NCBI GenBank assembly: GCA_963210315.1
Contig: OY723310.1
Coordinates: forward strand, 620,001 to 684,000
DNA from: Rhynchopus euleeides
Lineage: Eukaryota > Euglenozoa > Diplonemea > Diplonemida > Diplonemidae
Reading direction: 5' to 3'
Length of the DNA: 64,000 nt
A program made the position numbers and the translations under genes. Of the stretch, positions 20,145-30,889 are shown piece after piece (position 1 is the first letter of the stretch; every line of letters begins with the position of its first letter). The notes below the pieces were generated by a model. It ran no database searches. It saw only the letters and a program-made list of their open reading frames with translations, and was not told the origin of the DNA.

Positions 20145-20546
20145 ATGCCAGCGGCAAAGCGTACTGCAGCGCAGGCCCTCGCCAGCGCTGTGGACATGAC
20201 GGTGTTTGTACGTGCTTGGATCAACACGTATGTTGTCGAGCGTGATGCTGATGGGTTGAGCCACATGGCCCTGAAGCAGCTTCTCGGCAAGCTGGCGGAT
20301 ACTACCATCAAGTCGACTGATCCCATCATCAGTCTTGCCCTGTACAAAAAGTATGAGAAGCTGGGGGGTGGGGTGATCAGCAAGTCGACCGCGAAGGAGG
20401 GTCGCACGATGTACGCTGCCCGTGTCAATAGCGGGTCAGACATCGAGTTTGTCGGGTTGGGCCTCCGGAAGAGCAACGGGAAGGACCACCCGACAGGGCT
20501 CAAGGAGATGGCCGACGCCTGCCCCGCGGCACTGCAGCTATGGTGA
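20145..20546 (+). CDS. First ORF of TA-target transposon 2
   Basis: A 133-residue protein from the ATG at 20145, 575 bp inside the left end. It starts MPAAKRTAAQ (basic, Ala-rich) and continues with VFVRAWINTYVVERD, MALKQLLGKLADTT and PIISLALYKKYEKLGGG. The helical pattern resembles the first ORF of the element at 5042-8080, and the position is the same. The Val/Trp/Arg-rich helix and basic start would suit DNA binding, but no domain is recognised. After the stop the next open frame begins within about 130 bp, so an intron or a frame loss could separate parts of one protein. Confidence 0.5.
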   Translation: MPAAKRTAAQALASAVDMTVFVRAWINTYVVERDADGLSHMALKQLLGKLADTTIKSTDPIISLALYKKYEKLGGGVISKSTAKEGRTMYAARVNSGSDIEFVGLGLRKSNGKDHPTGLKEMADACPAALQLW

Positions 20547-20676
20547 AGCTGTACGAGGCGGAGAAGAAACAGGCACAGAAGACCCAGCAGAGCAGGCTGG
20601 CCGTAGGAATTTTCGACGGTGCCTTCGCAACACGGTTGGTGACAGTTGCCGATTAGCAGAAGGATGAGTACAGAAC

Positions 20677-21163
20677 GTGGTTCACGTTCAACTTCCTGAA
20701 GCAAATCGCAAGAGTGCAGAGAGGGGTTTTCGAAAAGGCGAACGTGATGTTTCGGCTCGCCTGCTTAGGGTAGCAGGGGACCATCTTGAGCTGTGGTCGG
20801 CATTTAGTAAGATGGGGTCATCTTCGCACAGGAGCGCGTTTTGTACCACACCACGAAATGACTGGTTGAAACAGCTCCACGCCTGCCACAGGGCTAGCAT
20901 CCAGGAACTTCATGAAGCTGGGTTTGAGAGCCTGTACGCAGGGGTGTTCACCTCCACAGCGTACACGATCACACCCCCTGCACGACATAAACGGGTTCAT
21001 CGCAATACTCGCAGAGATCTTGCCTGATGGACCTGCCGTGCAGAAGGCTGTCCTTGGCAGCTCAACGTGTTCCAACATGACGGGAAACCAGGTCAGAGAT
21101 GTTCTGAGTCGCTTACTCACCATTGCCAAGACGAAGGGGTGCAGCATCTACTCTGTATTGTAA
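20677..21163 (+). pseudogene. Central coding block of TA-target transposon 2
   Basis: The segment is spread over more than one plus-strand frame. It encodes NDWLKQLHACH and IQELHEAGFESLYAGVFTST, then LHDINGFIAILAEILPDGPA and MTGNQVRDVLSRLL. These match LSEMKEAGYPSLLAGVL, LHDCKGLAMRLIRVLDD and VTGHTYKGLFRYL of the sister element. The change of frame, with a break between this block and the next, means that the gene is either decayed or spliced; I see no clear intron pair. Confidence 0.5.
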
Positions 21164-22080
21164 TGGAAATGCTTGTGCATTTCCGCTACAACGACATCCC
21201 CATCAAGTACCACCAGGAGGGAAAGTGCGCGAAAGAGTTCATCTTCTCGCTCATCGCAATGCACATCCTTGTGTTTGTCCTGGAGTGGGTGTCACCTGGG
21301 AGAACATCCGAGGGGCGTGGTGTTACATATATCCATATTCGATGAGCCACTGGTTTGATCCAGAAGATGCACACCCCCTCGCCCTGAGTGACGAGGAACT
21401 GGAGAGGGGGAATGGCGTCTCCAAACGCCATGCCCTGAGGGTGACATCGCAGCAGACCGCCGAACGGGACCTGCTGCTCTTCGAAATGCAGAGGACCAAA
21501 GGCAAGGGGTGCGGCCTGCTGGACCAACCGACCCTCCTGAAGTTCGGCGCGATAAAGCTTTGCCGCCGTGTCACTGCGAGGAACGCTTGTTGGAAGGGAG
21601 CAACGGCAGCACTGCAGCGGAGACTCGAGTCCCTCGGCCTTGGATCTCACGTCACAAAAAGGGGGCGATGGGGCCAACAATTTCTGGGCGACCCGGAAAA
21701 CACCACTCCAAAGGCAACGCTGCTCGCATGCATCTGCAAGTCCAAATCCTGGGGCAACAGCGAGGATGTGCCAGAAGTGCCAGAACCAACGCCATCCGGT
21801 ACAGTGCCTGTGCAGCAGCATATCTGCATTGTGTGCTCCAAAGTTGCCCACACGAGAGAAGCACTGTTTGCGCATTATGATGCTGCACATCGGCCACAAA
21901 ACAACGCGCCGTGTCAGACCTGCACTGTCACATGCCAGGAGTGCGGCAAACGGACAACCGAAGGGACTGAGCCAGCACTACCTCAGTCACCATTCGCGCG
22001 TGCTGAAAAAGCGTTGCTGTGTTTGTTTCGAGCTCTTTAAAACCACTGTAAAGCGCGACGAGCACATGAGATCCGCGCAC
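21150..22080 (+). pseudogene. C-terminal coding block with C2H2 zinc fingers, transposon 2
   Basis: It starts with MEMLVHFRYNDIPIKY (matching LMHFRYADIPWRF of the sister), then MSHWFDPEDAHPLAL and a charged helix. The end carries a zinc-finger array: CIVCSKVAHTREALFAHYDAAH (about 21826-21892) has the C-x2-C-x12-H-x4-H spacing, a second finger starts CQECGKR, and a third (CCVCFELFKTT then H-MRSA-H, about 22015-22080) again fits C-x2-C-x12-H-x4-H. The second and third fingers lie in a different frame from the first, so a frame change occurs near 21960. The fingers would bind the palindromic transposon ends. They are absent from the sister element. Confidence 0.6.
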
Positions 22081-22507
22081 CCGTAAGTGAGGGGGGGGGG
22101 GGTGTTTGGCAGTTCAGGTACGTAGGTGATTTTGTTTGTCCTCGAGAGCGGAGTGACGTCGTGGGAGGGAGTTGTTTTGAGGCCCCACCCCCAGGCCCCC
22201 TGCCCACCTGGATGGCTCACCCCCCTCCTGGTGGTCCACCGGTGGGCAGCCCCTTCACCAACTAGGAATTGTAAATGGAAAGTAATGGGGGGGTGGGTCT
22301 GTGCAGGGAAGATAGTTCGGCGTGAAAAATAACCTGATGCCATGCAAGGTACTCCCCTAGTTTTCAATGGAAATTGGCCCATATCAACAGGAAATGGCTG
22401 GAACACCCGTCGTTTCAGCAGGTTCACCCGTCGTGCCGACGGGTGCCACCCGTCGTCATTTCACCCGTCGTCCCGACTAGTCGTCCGGGCGACTAGTCCG
22501 TGGTGTA

Positions 22508-22512
22508 CAGCC

Positions 22513-22544
<32 letters not shown>

Positions 22545-22737
22545 CTGGCGTGCAGGGTGCAGGCAGCGCGCGCAAATGCGGCCTGTTTCCGGGTGCCCGC
22601 GCGCTGCCGGCGACCGTGCACCCGAGGTGCACGGTTTGGGCTGAATCTGGGTGACGTACGAGTAGGGCTCCCACCCTGAAAATGGGCTACCTGCGGTCAC
22701 TCCAGGTACCTGACATCACCCGAAAGTGACCCAAAAT
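22508..22737. other. Spacer with long poly-G run
   Basis: An almost pure G run at 22516-22544 directly follows the right TA border of the transposon. The rest, including a GTGCACCCGAGGTGCAC-type palindrome near 22614-22632, shows no gene. Confidence 0.6.
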
Positions 22738-23600
22738 CAGCGGGACCCCCTCCTCGGGTGTTCCGAAACCCCTTTCTTTTGACTATTTGGAATCTGTGCA
22801 GATCGTAGTGGGGTCACACTGTGGGTCGAGGTGTCAAGCTTCACCCATGAAATGTGGGTCTGATTCAGGGTCTGGTCATAGGAGGCTGGCCCCAGGAGGA
22901 TGTGACTGGGAGGCAGCCACACCAGCCCACCCACCCAGCGGGACCCCCTCCCCGGGTATTCCAAAACCCCGTTCTTCTGAACGTTTGGAACTTTTGCGAA
23001 TCGTAGTGGGGTCACTTTGTGGGTCTAGGAGCCAAACACCGTCCATGAAATGTGCCTCTGGTTCAGGGGCTGGTCCTAAGGGAATGTGACTGGGAGGCAG
23101 CCACACCCACCCACCCAGCGGGACCCCCTCCACGGGTGTTCCAAAACCCCTTTCTTTTGAACGTTTGGAATTTGTGCGGATCACAGTGGGGTCACTTTGG
23201 TGGTGTGCGAGCCAAGCATCACCCATGAAACACGGGTCTAGTTCAGGGGCTGGTCAGCGTGGCTGGGAGGCAGTCAGCCCACACCCCACCCCACCCACCC
23301 AGTGGGACCCCCTCCTCGGGTGTTCCAAAACCCCTTTCTTTTGAAAGTTTGGAATTTTTGCGGATCACAGTGGGGTCACTTTGGTGGTGTACGAGCCAAG
23401 TTTCGCCCATGAAACGTGGGTCTGGTTCAGGGACTGGTCATGGGTGAAGGTGGCTGGGAGGCAGCCACCTTCACCAGCCACACCCCACCCCACCTACCCA
23501 CCCAGCGGGACCCCCCCCTCGGATTTTCCAAAAACCCGTTCTTTGGGATATTTGGGATCCGTGCGAATCGTGGTGGGGTCATTTTGGCCATGGGGTGCCT
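22738..23600. repeat. Satellite, five copies, period about 180-200 bp
   Basis: The block GCGGGACCCCCTCC, then a half with TTCCAAAACCCC, then GTAGTGGGGTCAC recurs near 22740, 22938, 23118, 23301 and 23503. The phase marker GTGGGGTCA falls near 22804, 23005, 23185, 23367 and 23571. Copies differ by substitutions and small indels, so the array is not newly made. Reverse-oriented fragments lie at 8090-9860. Confidence 0.85.
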
Positions 23601-24669
23601 ATTGACACCACTTACTGGGAAATGCCAATTGGGTAAAAGTACCCCCCCCCCCCTGTACAGGTACAAGGGGGGGGGGGGGGGTCCTTTCCTACAGGTGCGG
23701 GAGGTAGCCAGTGTACCCCCCCCTGTCCCCCACTTTGCGAGGGACCCCCCCCCCCCCCGACCAGGGTGGGGGTCACCCAAAATTTCGAGAAAATCCTGGT
23801 GTCACCCTGAAAACCTGGGTCGCCAGCCTGACCTCAGCCCGCGGGGAGCACGCCCCCACCCCTCTGGGTCACAGTGCCTGCATGTGTGGCGCACACATTG
23901 CACAAGACCCACAGAGACCACACACGGGTAATCTGCCACACAAGATGCTGCTGATACACATTGAACAAATCACACAAAAAAGACTCGGCGGGGGTGTCGT
24001 CCTTCCCGCAACTTAACTCCCCCCCCTCACCGACCGGATTAGATCAAATCAGCTGGCTGTCTGGCACACAGACACACACACGCGATAATCGATTGTGTTC
24101 AGTGTAGTGTACCAAAGGAGGAACCTGGTCCAACCTCCACGACGAACAAACGCACGTAGATATGTTATCGCAGTGCAGATATATAGAGAACGCACGCATC
24201 AGGCATAGTAGCATGCCCCATTTTGTTGCGAATCTCAACCAAAAAGACTTGGAGTCGCGTTCTTTGTTTGCACGAACGGTGCCTGCTAGTGCATGTGTGC
24301 AGATACCGAACGCTGCCACGAGTCTTTTTAGTGCGAAAAGCTGGCTGTTCTTCCAAAAACAAAGAAGGGGGCACATATCGATGAGGTGGCCTTCGATCCG
24401 GTTCATTCCCTCTTTGATAAGATGAAAAATGACGAAGATTGCCGGAAACTGACGGGCAGTGAAAGACCTTCTCCCCGTGGTGGTTATATGCCACCCCTGT
24501 TGTCAACAGTGCTGCAGCAGAACCCGGAGGGGTGGGGGGGTGGGTGTGCTAAAGATCGCCGCCCATCATTTTGTTTTGCCATCATCCCTATTGTACAGCC
24601 AAATGAGAAGTCCACCTAACAGGGGCGCCGAAGAAAAATCGGATGCAGCCTTGCCTCCCCCCCCCCCCC
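23601..24669. other. Intergenic, no gene recognised
   Basis: It contains a near-palindrome at 23636-23682 (poly-C, CTGTACAGGTACAAG, poly-G) and short open frames on both strands without domain signals. I see nothing else that I can name. Confidence 0.4.
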
Positions 24670-24671
24670 TA

Positions 24672-26206
24672 GGGCGGGTCGAAAGCCTGTCCCAAAATGG
24701 TGTTTTTCGACATAGCAGCCGCGGCCCTCTATTTGACCTTCTGACCCCCCAGAACCCCCTATACCCCGGTTTTTGGGCCCTAGGAGTCCGATTTTCGGGC
24801 TCCCGAGCCCCGGAAAATCGATTTTTGATGATGTCAAAATTTTGTTCCCTATACTGCACCTCAGGGTTACGCACAGCTTCGCCAGTCCACTATCAGCCCA
24901 TGTGCAGGCCCACTTCCTCGACCTCCTCCACCCCTTCCTCCCCTGCGTCATCAAGACCCTCCATCCAGGTGCCAATCCTGCATCTTTCGACCCTCTTCCC
25001 ACTCCAGCGTCGCACCAAACTGTTGATGCGGGCAGCCACCATCTCCTTCTCTGTATACACTGCCAGATCGTGCAAAGATGCATACTGATGCAGAGTGGGA
25101 ACCGTCATCAACTTGCACAGTGTGCGGTGCTTGGCTGCAAGGGACAGGCGGCACAACTGGCCACTGCTCCGACACTGAGATGCTGGTCTGGCCAACGAAC
25201 TCTTTGTAAGTTGAAAGGTCTCCTCTGTCGGGAGGGGGGTTTGCGAACCAACCCTCACGACTTGCTCATGGCTTGCTGAGCAAGGCGTGCAATGACTTTC
25301 TGATTATTCAGGACGTGCATTCGAAGCCCGCGCACTTCTTCTGTGAAATGGTTGTTGCGAGAGTTGCACTGTGTGATTCCTTGATCCCCTTCCTCGCCTC
25401 ATCGTACGGAGGACGCTTGCATGTCCCGAGCATATCCTTCGCAGCGTCTTTAGCCAGTTCTGCGCACTCGTCATTCCATAAGGCGTGTGCAGCATAAATA
25501 CCCGGACACTGTTCTGAGACCAGGTCCCACAGGACCCTGGTCTTGAGCGCCCAGAAGAGAACCTTGATGATAAGCTCGGGCTCTGCGTTGCAGCTGGGTA
25601 CTCGCTTCGCTCTTCACCTCCCTTGACTGTCTGCATCCACAGGAGAAATGCTTCGCAGATAACGGCAGCAGTGGCAAGTGTTTAGTCGGGACAGTTTACC
25701 TGCCTTGCATTCTAAGAGAGCATTCTTATGAGGGCATCAACACTAATGCATCACTGTCGGCTATGATGACATCCTCCCTGTTCCTGGCAGCTCCGAGTTC
25801 AACAGCAGGCCACCCAACGACTGTGTCAGATGGCAGTATTCGATGACATCTTCTCACTGTCCGAATCGTTGGGATACGACGTTGTTTGTGGCGCGGATGA
25901 GCGGTTGCATCAGAAAATCACAGCCGCAGGATGGTGTGCGCTCGGACGTCCCAGGATGAGAGTGTTTTACTATCTGCCCGTGGCAGGCGTCCGTGCCATG
26001 ACCCGGAGGTGCAGTATAGGGAACGGAAAAATTGACATCATCAAAAATCGACTTTCCGGGGCTCGGGAGCCCGAAAATCGGACTCCTAGGGCCCAAAAAC
26101 CGGGGTATAGGGGGTTCTGGGGGGTCAGAAGGTCAAATAGAGGGCCGCGGCTGCTATGTCGAAAAACACCATTTTGGGACAAAAAAAGGGGGCTTTCGAC
26201 CCCCCC
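24672..26206. mobile_element. 1.53-kb TIR DNA transposon with TA target duplication
   Basis: The arms at about 24672-24870 and 26005-26206 are inverted copies. The ends read GGGCGGGTCGAAAGCC on the left and GGCTTTCGACCCCCC on the right, flanked by TA (24670-24671 and 26207-26208). Its length (1535 bp) and arm length (about 200 bp) are almost the same as those of the element at 3368-4899 (1532 bp), although the arm sequences differ. The right border lies inside the 8-bp target of the hAT element, so this element was there first. Confidence 0.8.
24893..25605 (-). pseudogene. Coding remnant inside the 1.5-kb TIR element
   Basis: One minus frame (about 25595-25304) reads for about 97 codons with a natural composition (ELIIKVLFWALKTRVLW, YAAHALWNDECAELAKDAAK). 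A second (25258-24893) reads AVYTEKEMVAARINSLVRRW and ends in an acidic tail. The two frames do not join, and no family is recognised. They could be fragments of the element's own lost transposase or of a captured gene. Confidence 0.3.
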
Positions 26207-26353
26207 TACCCCCAGTGTAGGCAGGCCCTGTATTAAACTGTATTAAACTCGGCGCTTTTTGAGTTTAGTACAAGGTACGTTTGTCACTGCAGGTACGGCA
26301 CCACACAGACCCCCACACAGGAGGATTATCCATCCATAAAAAAATAAAAAAAA

Positions 26354-28323
26354 ATGTCGGGGGGACGTCCTGCCTGCTGGAGCCACGGTGAGTTCACCGA
26401 TGCGACGAAGTGCAAGCACTGTGGCTTGCGCGCCTCGGGGAAGTCCGCATCGCGGCTCAAGAGCCACCTGCGGGGCTGCGAGAAGGCCCCCGAGGCCGTG
26501 AAGCAGAAGGCCACGGACGCCCCCACCACCACCCCGAAGAGGAAGGCCCCGGGGACTGACGGCCCAGCACCGGCGAAGCGGATGGCGCTCGGTGTTCCCC
26601 TGCCCTCAGCCAGCGAGAGGGCAATGATCGACATCGCCTGGTGTCGGTTCATCTTCAGCACGGCATCCGCCTTCCGTGTTGTAGAGAACCCCTACTTCCA
26701 GGCGGCGATCGAGGCAACACGACCAGGCCTCAAGTTGTCCCTCAACAGGCGCAACGTGGGCGGGTCCTTCCTCGACAAGGTGTACGAAGAGGTGACGCGC
26801 CCCATCCGCCCCATGCTCCAGAAGAGCAAAAGGATCACGCTGCTGCTGGACGGCTGGACAACGGAGAGGCAGGAGAAGGTGGTGACGGTGTGTGTAAAAT
26901 CCAAGCAGACGTACTACATCCTCTACACCGCCGTACTCGACGAGAAGACGCACGATGCGGGAGAGCTGCTGGGGCACATGAAGACTGTGTGCACCGACTT
27001 TGCGATCGAGAAGAAGGTTTCCTGCATCGTCGCAGATGGCGACTCGACGGTGCAGAGTGCCTCCAAGCAGATGTGCAAGTACCTGGAGGAGGAAGTTGAG
27101 GGGAACCCCTACCACCCCAAAAGGGTCATCTGTGGGGCGCACCTGATGTCAAGGTGCACGAACGACCTCCTTGGGACAAGGAGGGAGAACCACAAGGACA
27201 CGGGGAACGAATTCCACCCCGTGTTCAAGTTGTGCACGGCCACGGTGGCCTCGATCCGCAACGTCGAGGCGATTGGGAAGCGCTACGCCGAGTTGCAGGT
27301 GGCAGCGGGGTGCACCAGCAAGAAGCCCCCGACACCCTGCGTCACCCGCTGGACGACGATCGGTGCTGCCTTCGCCGAATTCATCAAGCACAAGAGCGCC
27401 CTCTTGGTGATCTTCGACGAATACAAGACGAGTCTCCCCCACCTCGGTGAACTCCTCGAAAAGTGGGACTTGTTCGTGCTCGTCGCGTCGCTTGTCGATA
27501 CTGCAACTGCGTGCGTCAACGTCCTCCAGGCAGATGATGGTGTGGCTGCGTACATCATCCCGTGCCTGTCTACGCTTGTCAAAAAGGGTGAGGACGTGAT
27601 GAAGGACATGAAAGCAGCGGAGAAGACGAAGATGAAAGAGGTGGTCAAGAAGTGGAAAGCACGGTATGGAACAATGATCACCGCCCAAACCCACACATAT
27701 TCCACATCCACAGGCTGCAAAAAGCGGAAGACTTCGACTACATGGTAGCAGCGACATATTTGACGCCGATCTTCCATGTGGAGGGGGACATGCGCAAGGG
27801 GGTGACTCAGGCCTACAAGGTCTCGGCGACGCTGCAGAAGAAGACCTCCAAGTACCTGAAGGGCCTTCATGGGGCTGAGGCGGGGTCCGTCGTGCTGTCT
27901 TTCGCAGCAAAGACCGGTGTCTTCGATGACGAGGACCTTTGGGCTGGTGTTGGGACAGAGAGTTCGTCGGACTTCTGGGACAAGGCCGCGTTCTTGGCAT
28001 CGGAAATTGCCACAGCCCAGGCAGTTTCCCGCTCGGCCGCCACCCTCACGGGCTACCCCTCCTCGACCGCGATGGTCGAGAGGACCTTCAGCCACATGAA
28101 GTGGCAAAGTGAAGGGCGCCGCAATCGGCTTGTGGCTGAAAAAATCCACAAGCTGACTTGCGTGCACAGGGCCCTCATGGTCGAGGGAGACGCAAGCGCC
28201 GCTTGGTGGTCGCCAGAAGAGGTGGAGGCCGATGAAAAAAAGAAACAGCAAGAGAAGAAGAAGGATGCAGAGAAGGAGGGCGGAGAAGCAACGGGATCCG
28301 TCCCGACTACCATTGTCCTGTAG
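26354..28323 (+). CDS. hAT transposase with BED zinc finger (one intron, 27664-27713)
   Basis: The protein is 639 residues when a 50-nt GT-AG intron (27664-27713) is removed; exon 1 ends in CG and exon 2 supplies G, giving KWKARLQKAEDFDY across the junction. Without splicing the frame stops at 27748. A BED-type finger (CKHC then HLRGC) lies at residues about 15-42. The RNase H-like core follows with LLLDGWTT (first catalytic Asp context), VADGDSTVQS, CGAHLMSRC and TRWTTIG. The C-terminal dimerisation region reads SSTAMVERTFSHMKW. The last 40 residues are Lys/Glu-rich. The enzyme excises and inserts the element, giving 8-bp duplications. It looks complete. Confidence 0.9.
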
Positions 28324-28688
28324 ATGATCGGCGCCGCATGCCGTGCGCCCCCTTTTTTTTCTCCCCGCACCGCTGGAGGAAGAGGAGAACTGTTTCCTCC
28401 TCAACTAGCAACCCCCTGTTTCCCCTCCCCCTCCCCAGGGCTGCCCCTGTGAATGCTCTATCTACCTAGCCCAGCCCTCTTTGCCGCCAGCACAGTGCCC
28501 CTCAGCAGCTCAACCCCGGCCAGTGCGCGGTTTGTTTGCCCTAGAACGTTGTTTTTTTGTGTGTGTTCAGAGCCCGGAGAAGCAAAAATAGAACCTGCTG
28601 CGCTAGCCCCACCAAGCAGCCACAGTACGACAGGACGCGCGCAGGCACCGGGCCCCCTCTCCAAAGAAGCGACACCCCCTCTGCCCCC

Positions 28689-28781
28689 TTGACCTGCATA
28701 CAAGGGTACTATAGTGTACTAAACCTGTATTAAACTGTCTTAAACTGTATTAAACTGTATTAAACTGTATTAAACTGTATT
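28689..28781. repeat. Period-10 subterminal repeat of the hAT element
   Basis: ACTGTATTAA is repeated about five times with one variant (CTGTCTTAA). The array resumes at 30816-30841 on the far side of the nested element, and a short version lies at the left hAT end (26227-26250). Such subterminal repeats are typical transposase-binding sites of hAT elements. Confidence 0.8.
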
Positions 28782-30815
28782 GGGGGTCTTCGCTCCGGGT
28801 CAATTTGGGTCAACTTGGGTCAATTTGGGTCACCCTGGGGTTTTTCACCTTAGGAAAATGGGGGGCTTCGCTCCGGGTCAATCTGGGTCAGCTTGGGTCA
28901 GTGACCCGGAGCGAAGCCCCCCCCCTTAGGTGACCAAAAATAGGTGAAAATTTTTGCCTATTTTCCCTTGTGTCAAACTTGGAGTCTGACCCAAAAATCG
29001 GAATCTGTGACCCATGGTTTATATGGGCAAACCTGAAAATTTCCGACTTTTTCCTCAATTTTTCCCACTTCCTGGCCATACCTTTCCCGACCCAAAATCA
29101 AACAAATGCAGCGGAAAATGGCCAAAAATAGGCCAAAAAACCCCAAAATTTTTTCCGGGGGGCTTCGCCCCCCGGACCCCACGCCACACGCACCTCCCGG
29201 CCGGTGGCCGGTTCGGTCGTCGTCGGCTGCGCTCAAAGGGCGTGCGGTAGCCGACGCCCTTTTGTGCTCGCCTCCTCCTCCCACACTTCAGTGTGTCGTT
29301 TCAGGTGACTCCGTGTTCCTGCTTTGTTCTTCTGTCGACTGGGACGGGCCAGTCCTCGTGGGTTGCCGCCCGGTGTGTCCTCCCCTGGGACCCCCTCCTC
29401 CTCGCACCACTTGCATCTGGTTCAGCTTCAGTGAGAGCTGAGCGGGAGCCATACTTGCTCTCTTGGACCAATTGTCCGCAGTCCTGCATCATGACGAGTT
29501 AGGTATTGCCCAGTCGCAGCCATCCCCCGTCCCAGGTGTTCTGCCGTGGGCCAGCTCACCATCTGCAGGTCACCCCGTCACACACCAGTGGGCAGGCCCT
29601 GTCAACGAAATCGATGTGACTGCTCTTGCCGCAGGGCAACGGATGTGGGCCTGCATTGCATCCTGTTGCCGCTCAGTTCTGTTCCCACCGGAGCTTCTTC
29701 TTGCGCCGCAGATCGAACAGCCTTTCGTGTGGTCGGCGCCGATCTTGTATAGAACGTAGGCAGTAGGCTGCTGTGGGTGACCTGCAGGTTACCCGTCCCT
29801 TTCGTGTAGGCAGCGCGAGAGTGCGATGTTTTTGTGGGAGCACGGCAGCTGCCCCACACTCCATGCTGCTCTCTTGTCTGCTGTTTATGTTGAACAAGGT
29901 CTGGCTGCCAGTGATCTCGCTGGGGGTCGGGCAAACTAAAAAAGAGGTCGGGCACAGGGTGGCCGAGCTCGCGAGAAAAAAAGTGCAGCCCAACCCCGCC
30001 CCGACTTCCCGTGGTATGATGCAAACAGGATCGAATGCACGGCCACAGAACATTTTCACCCAATTCGAGAGGCACCGGATGTTGCTGCCTTTGGTCGTCC
30101 TGCTGGATCAAAAATCAGGAATCCAGCCCCCCAGCCGCCGGAGGCCACGGTAGTGAACATCCTGAAAGTCTTCGAAGGCTAGTCCCCACACCGGTTGGTG
30201 CTGTTGCACATTCCAGGCGGGGATGGTCCTTCGCTTGGGGCATGATGAGGTGCGCTTCGATGAACACCATCAAGCCCCCAGCATGCCGTTGGGTTTTCAT
30301 ACGCTGCGGCGCATGAAAACTCGGCCACAAGGCCGAACCCAAAAGCCCCAAAATCTGACCCGGGAGGTAGGGCCGAGGGTAGGGCCATGCCACCCCTGGC
30401 GGCCCACCCTCCCAAACAATTACAGAAAAAGGGAGGTGGGGCCGCGGCCCCCTGCCAGCCCTGGCACGGGATCACTGCTGGCGGGTAGTTCAGGCTCGTG
30501 GCCCTCCTCGTTCCGATAGCCCCTCGGACATCCAAATGATTCACGTGCAGCAGCCCATGCGCAGAGAACGGTGTGCCGTCTTGTACAGCAACTGTTGGAC
30601 AACTGTTGAAATCGTTTTTCACCAAAAAAAATCACTCTGCGGGCCAAGTCGAAGATTTTTCTGGGGACTTTTGGTGTCCCCAATTTTTCAATTTTTGAAA
30701 AATAAGCTCACTTTGCTAAACTGGACCCAACTCCCCACACTCTTTTTTTCCGACTTTTTCACGGGGGTTTTCCGGTTTTTTTTGGTTTTTTTTGGCGGAT
30801 GGAGCGAAGACCCCC
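28782..30815. mobile_element. Nested 2.03-kb TIR element with 3-bp (ATT) target duplication
   Basis: The ends are GGGGGTCTTCGCTCC and its exact reverse complement (15 bp). ATT flanks both sides (28779-28781 and 30816-30818). Removing the element and one ATT restores an unbroken ACTGTATTAA repeat, which proves the insertion and its target duplication. Internal GGGTCAATTTGGGTCA-type repeats follow the left end, and a palindrome at 28861-28921 repeats the end motif. No gene is recognisable inside, so the element is non-autonomous; a 3-bp duplication suggests a CMC-like, PIF/Harbinger-like or related group. Confidence 0.88.
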
Positions 30816-30889
30816 ATTAAACTGTATTAAACTGTATTAAACAGGATGCAGATTTTGGGGACCTGTATTATACCTACACTGCCTACCCC

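Larger units (their letters stand above)
19570..22505 (+). mobile_element. TA-target DNA transposon, new family, member 2 (2.94 kb)
   Basis: The ends begin CACCACGGACTAGTCG and are inverted copies over roughly 300 bp (19570-19880 and 22235-22505). The flanks are TA (19568-19569 and 22506-22507). The outer 150 bp are packed with CGACGGGT and ACCCGTCG palindromes. Coding blocks at 20145-20546, about 20677-21163 and about 21150-22080 are collinear with those of the element at 5042-8080, though the DNA sequence has diverged. The near-identity of the two arms suggests a more recent insertion than member 1. Confidence 0.8.
26213..30881 (+). mobile_element. hAT transposon with exact 8-bp target duplication
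   Basis: The ends are CAGTGTAGG (26213-26221) and CCTACACTG (30873-30881), flanked by exact direct repeats CCTACCCC at 26205-26212 and 30882-30889. The transposase gene lies at 26354-28323. Subterminal CTGTATTAAA repeats occur at both ends. A 2034-bp TIR element (28782-30815) is inserted near the right end; without it and its duplicated ATT the hAT would be about 2.6 kb, a normal size. The intact duplication and long open frames indicate a young, possibly once-autonomous copy. Confidence 0.93.

Noticed and set aside
26213-26240. CAGGCCCTGTATTAAACTG as the hAT left end
   Set aside because: No matching inverted end or 8-bp repeat for a start at 26222. CAGTGTAGG at 26213 has both.
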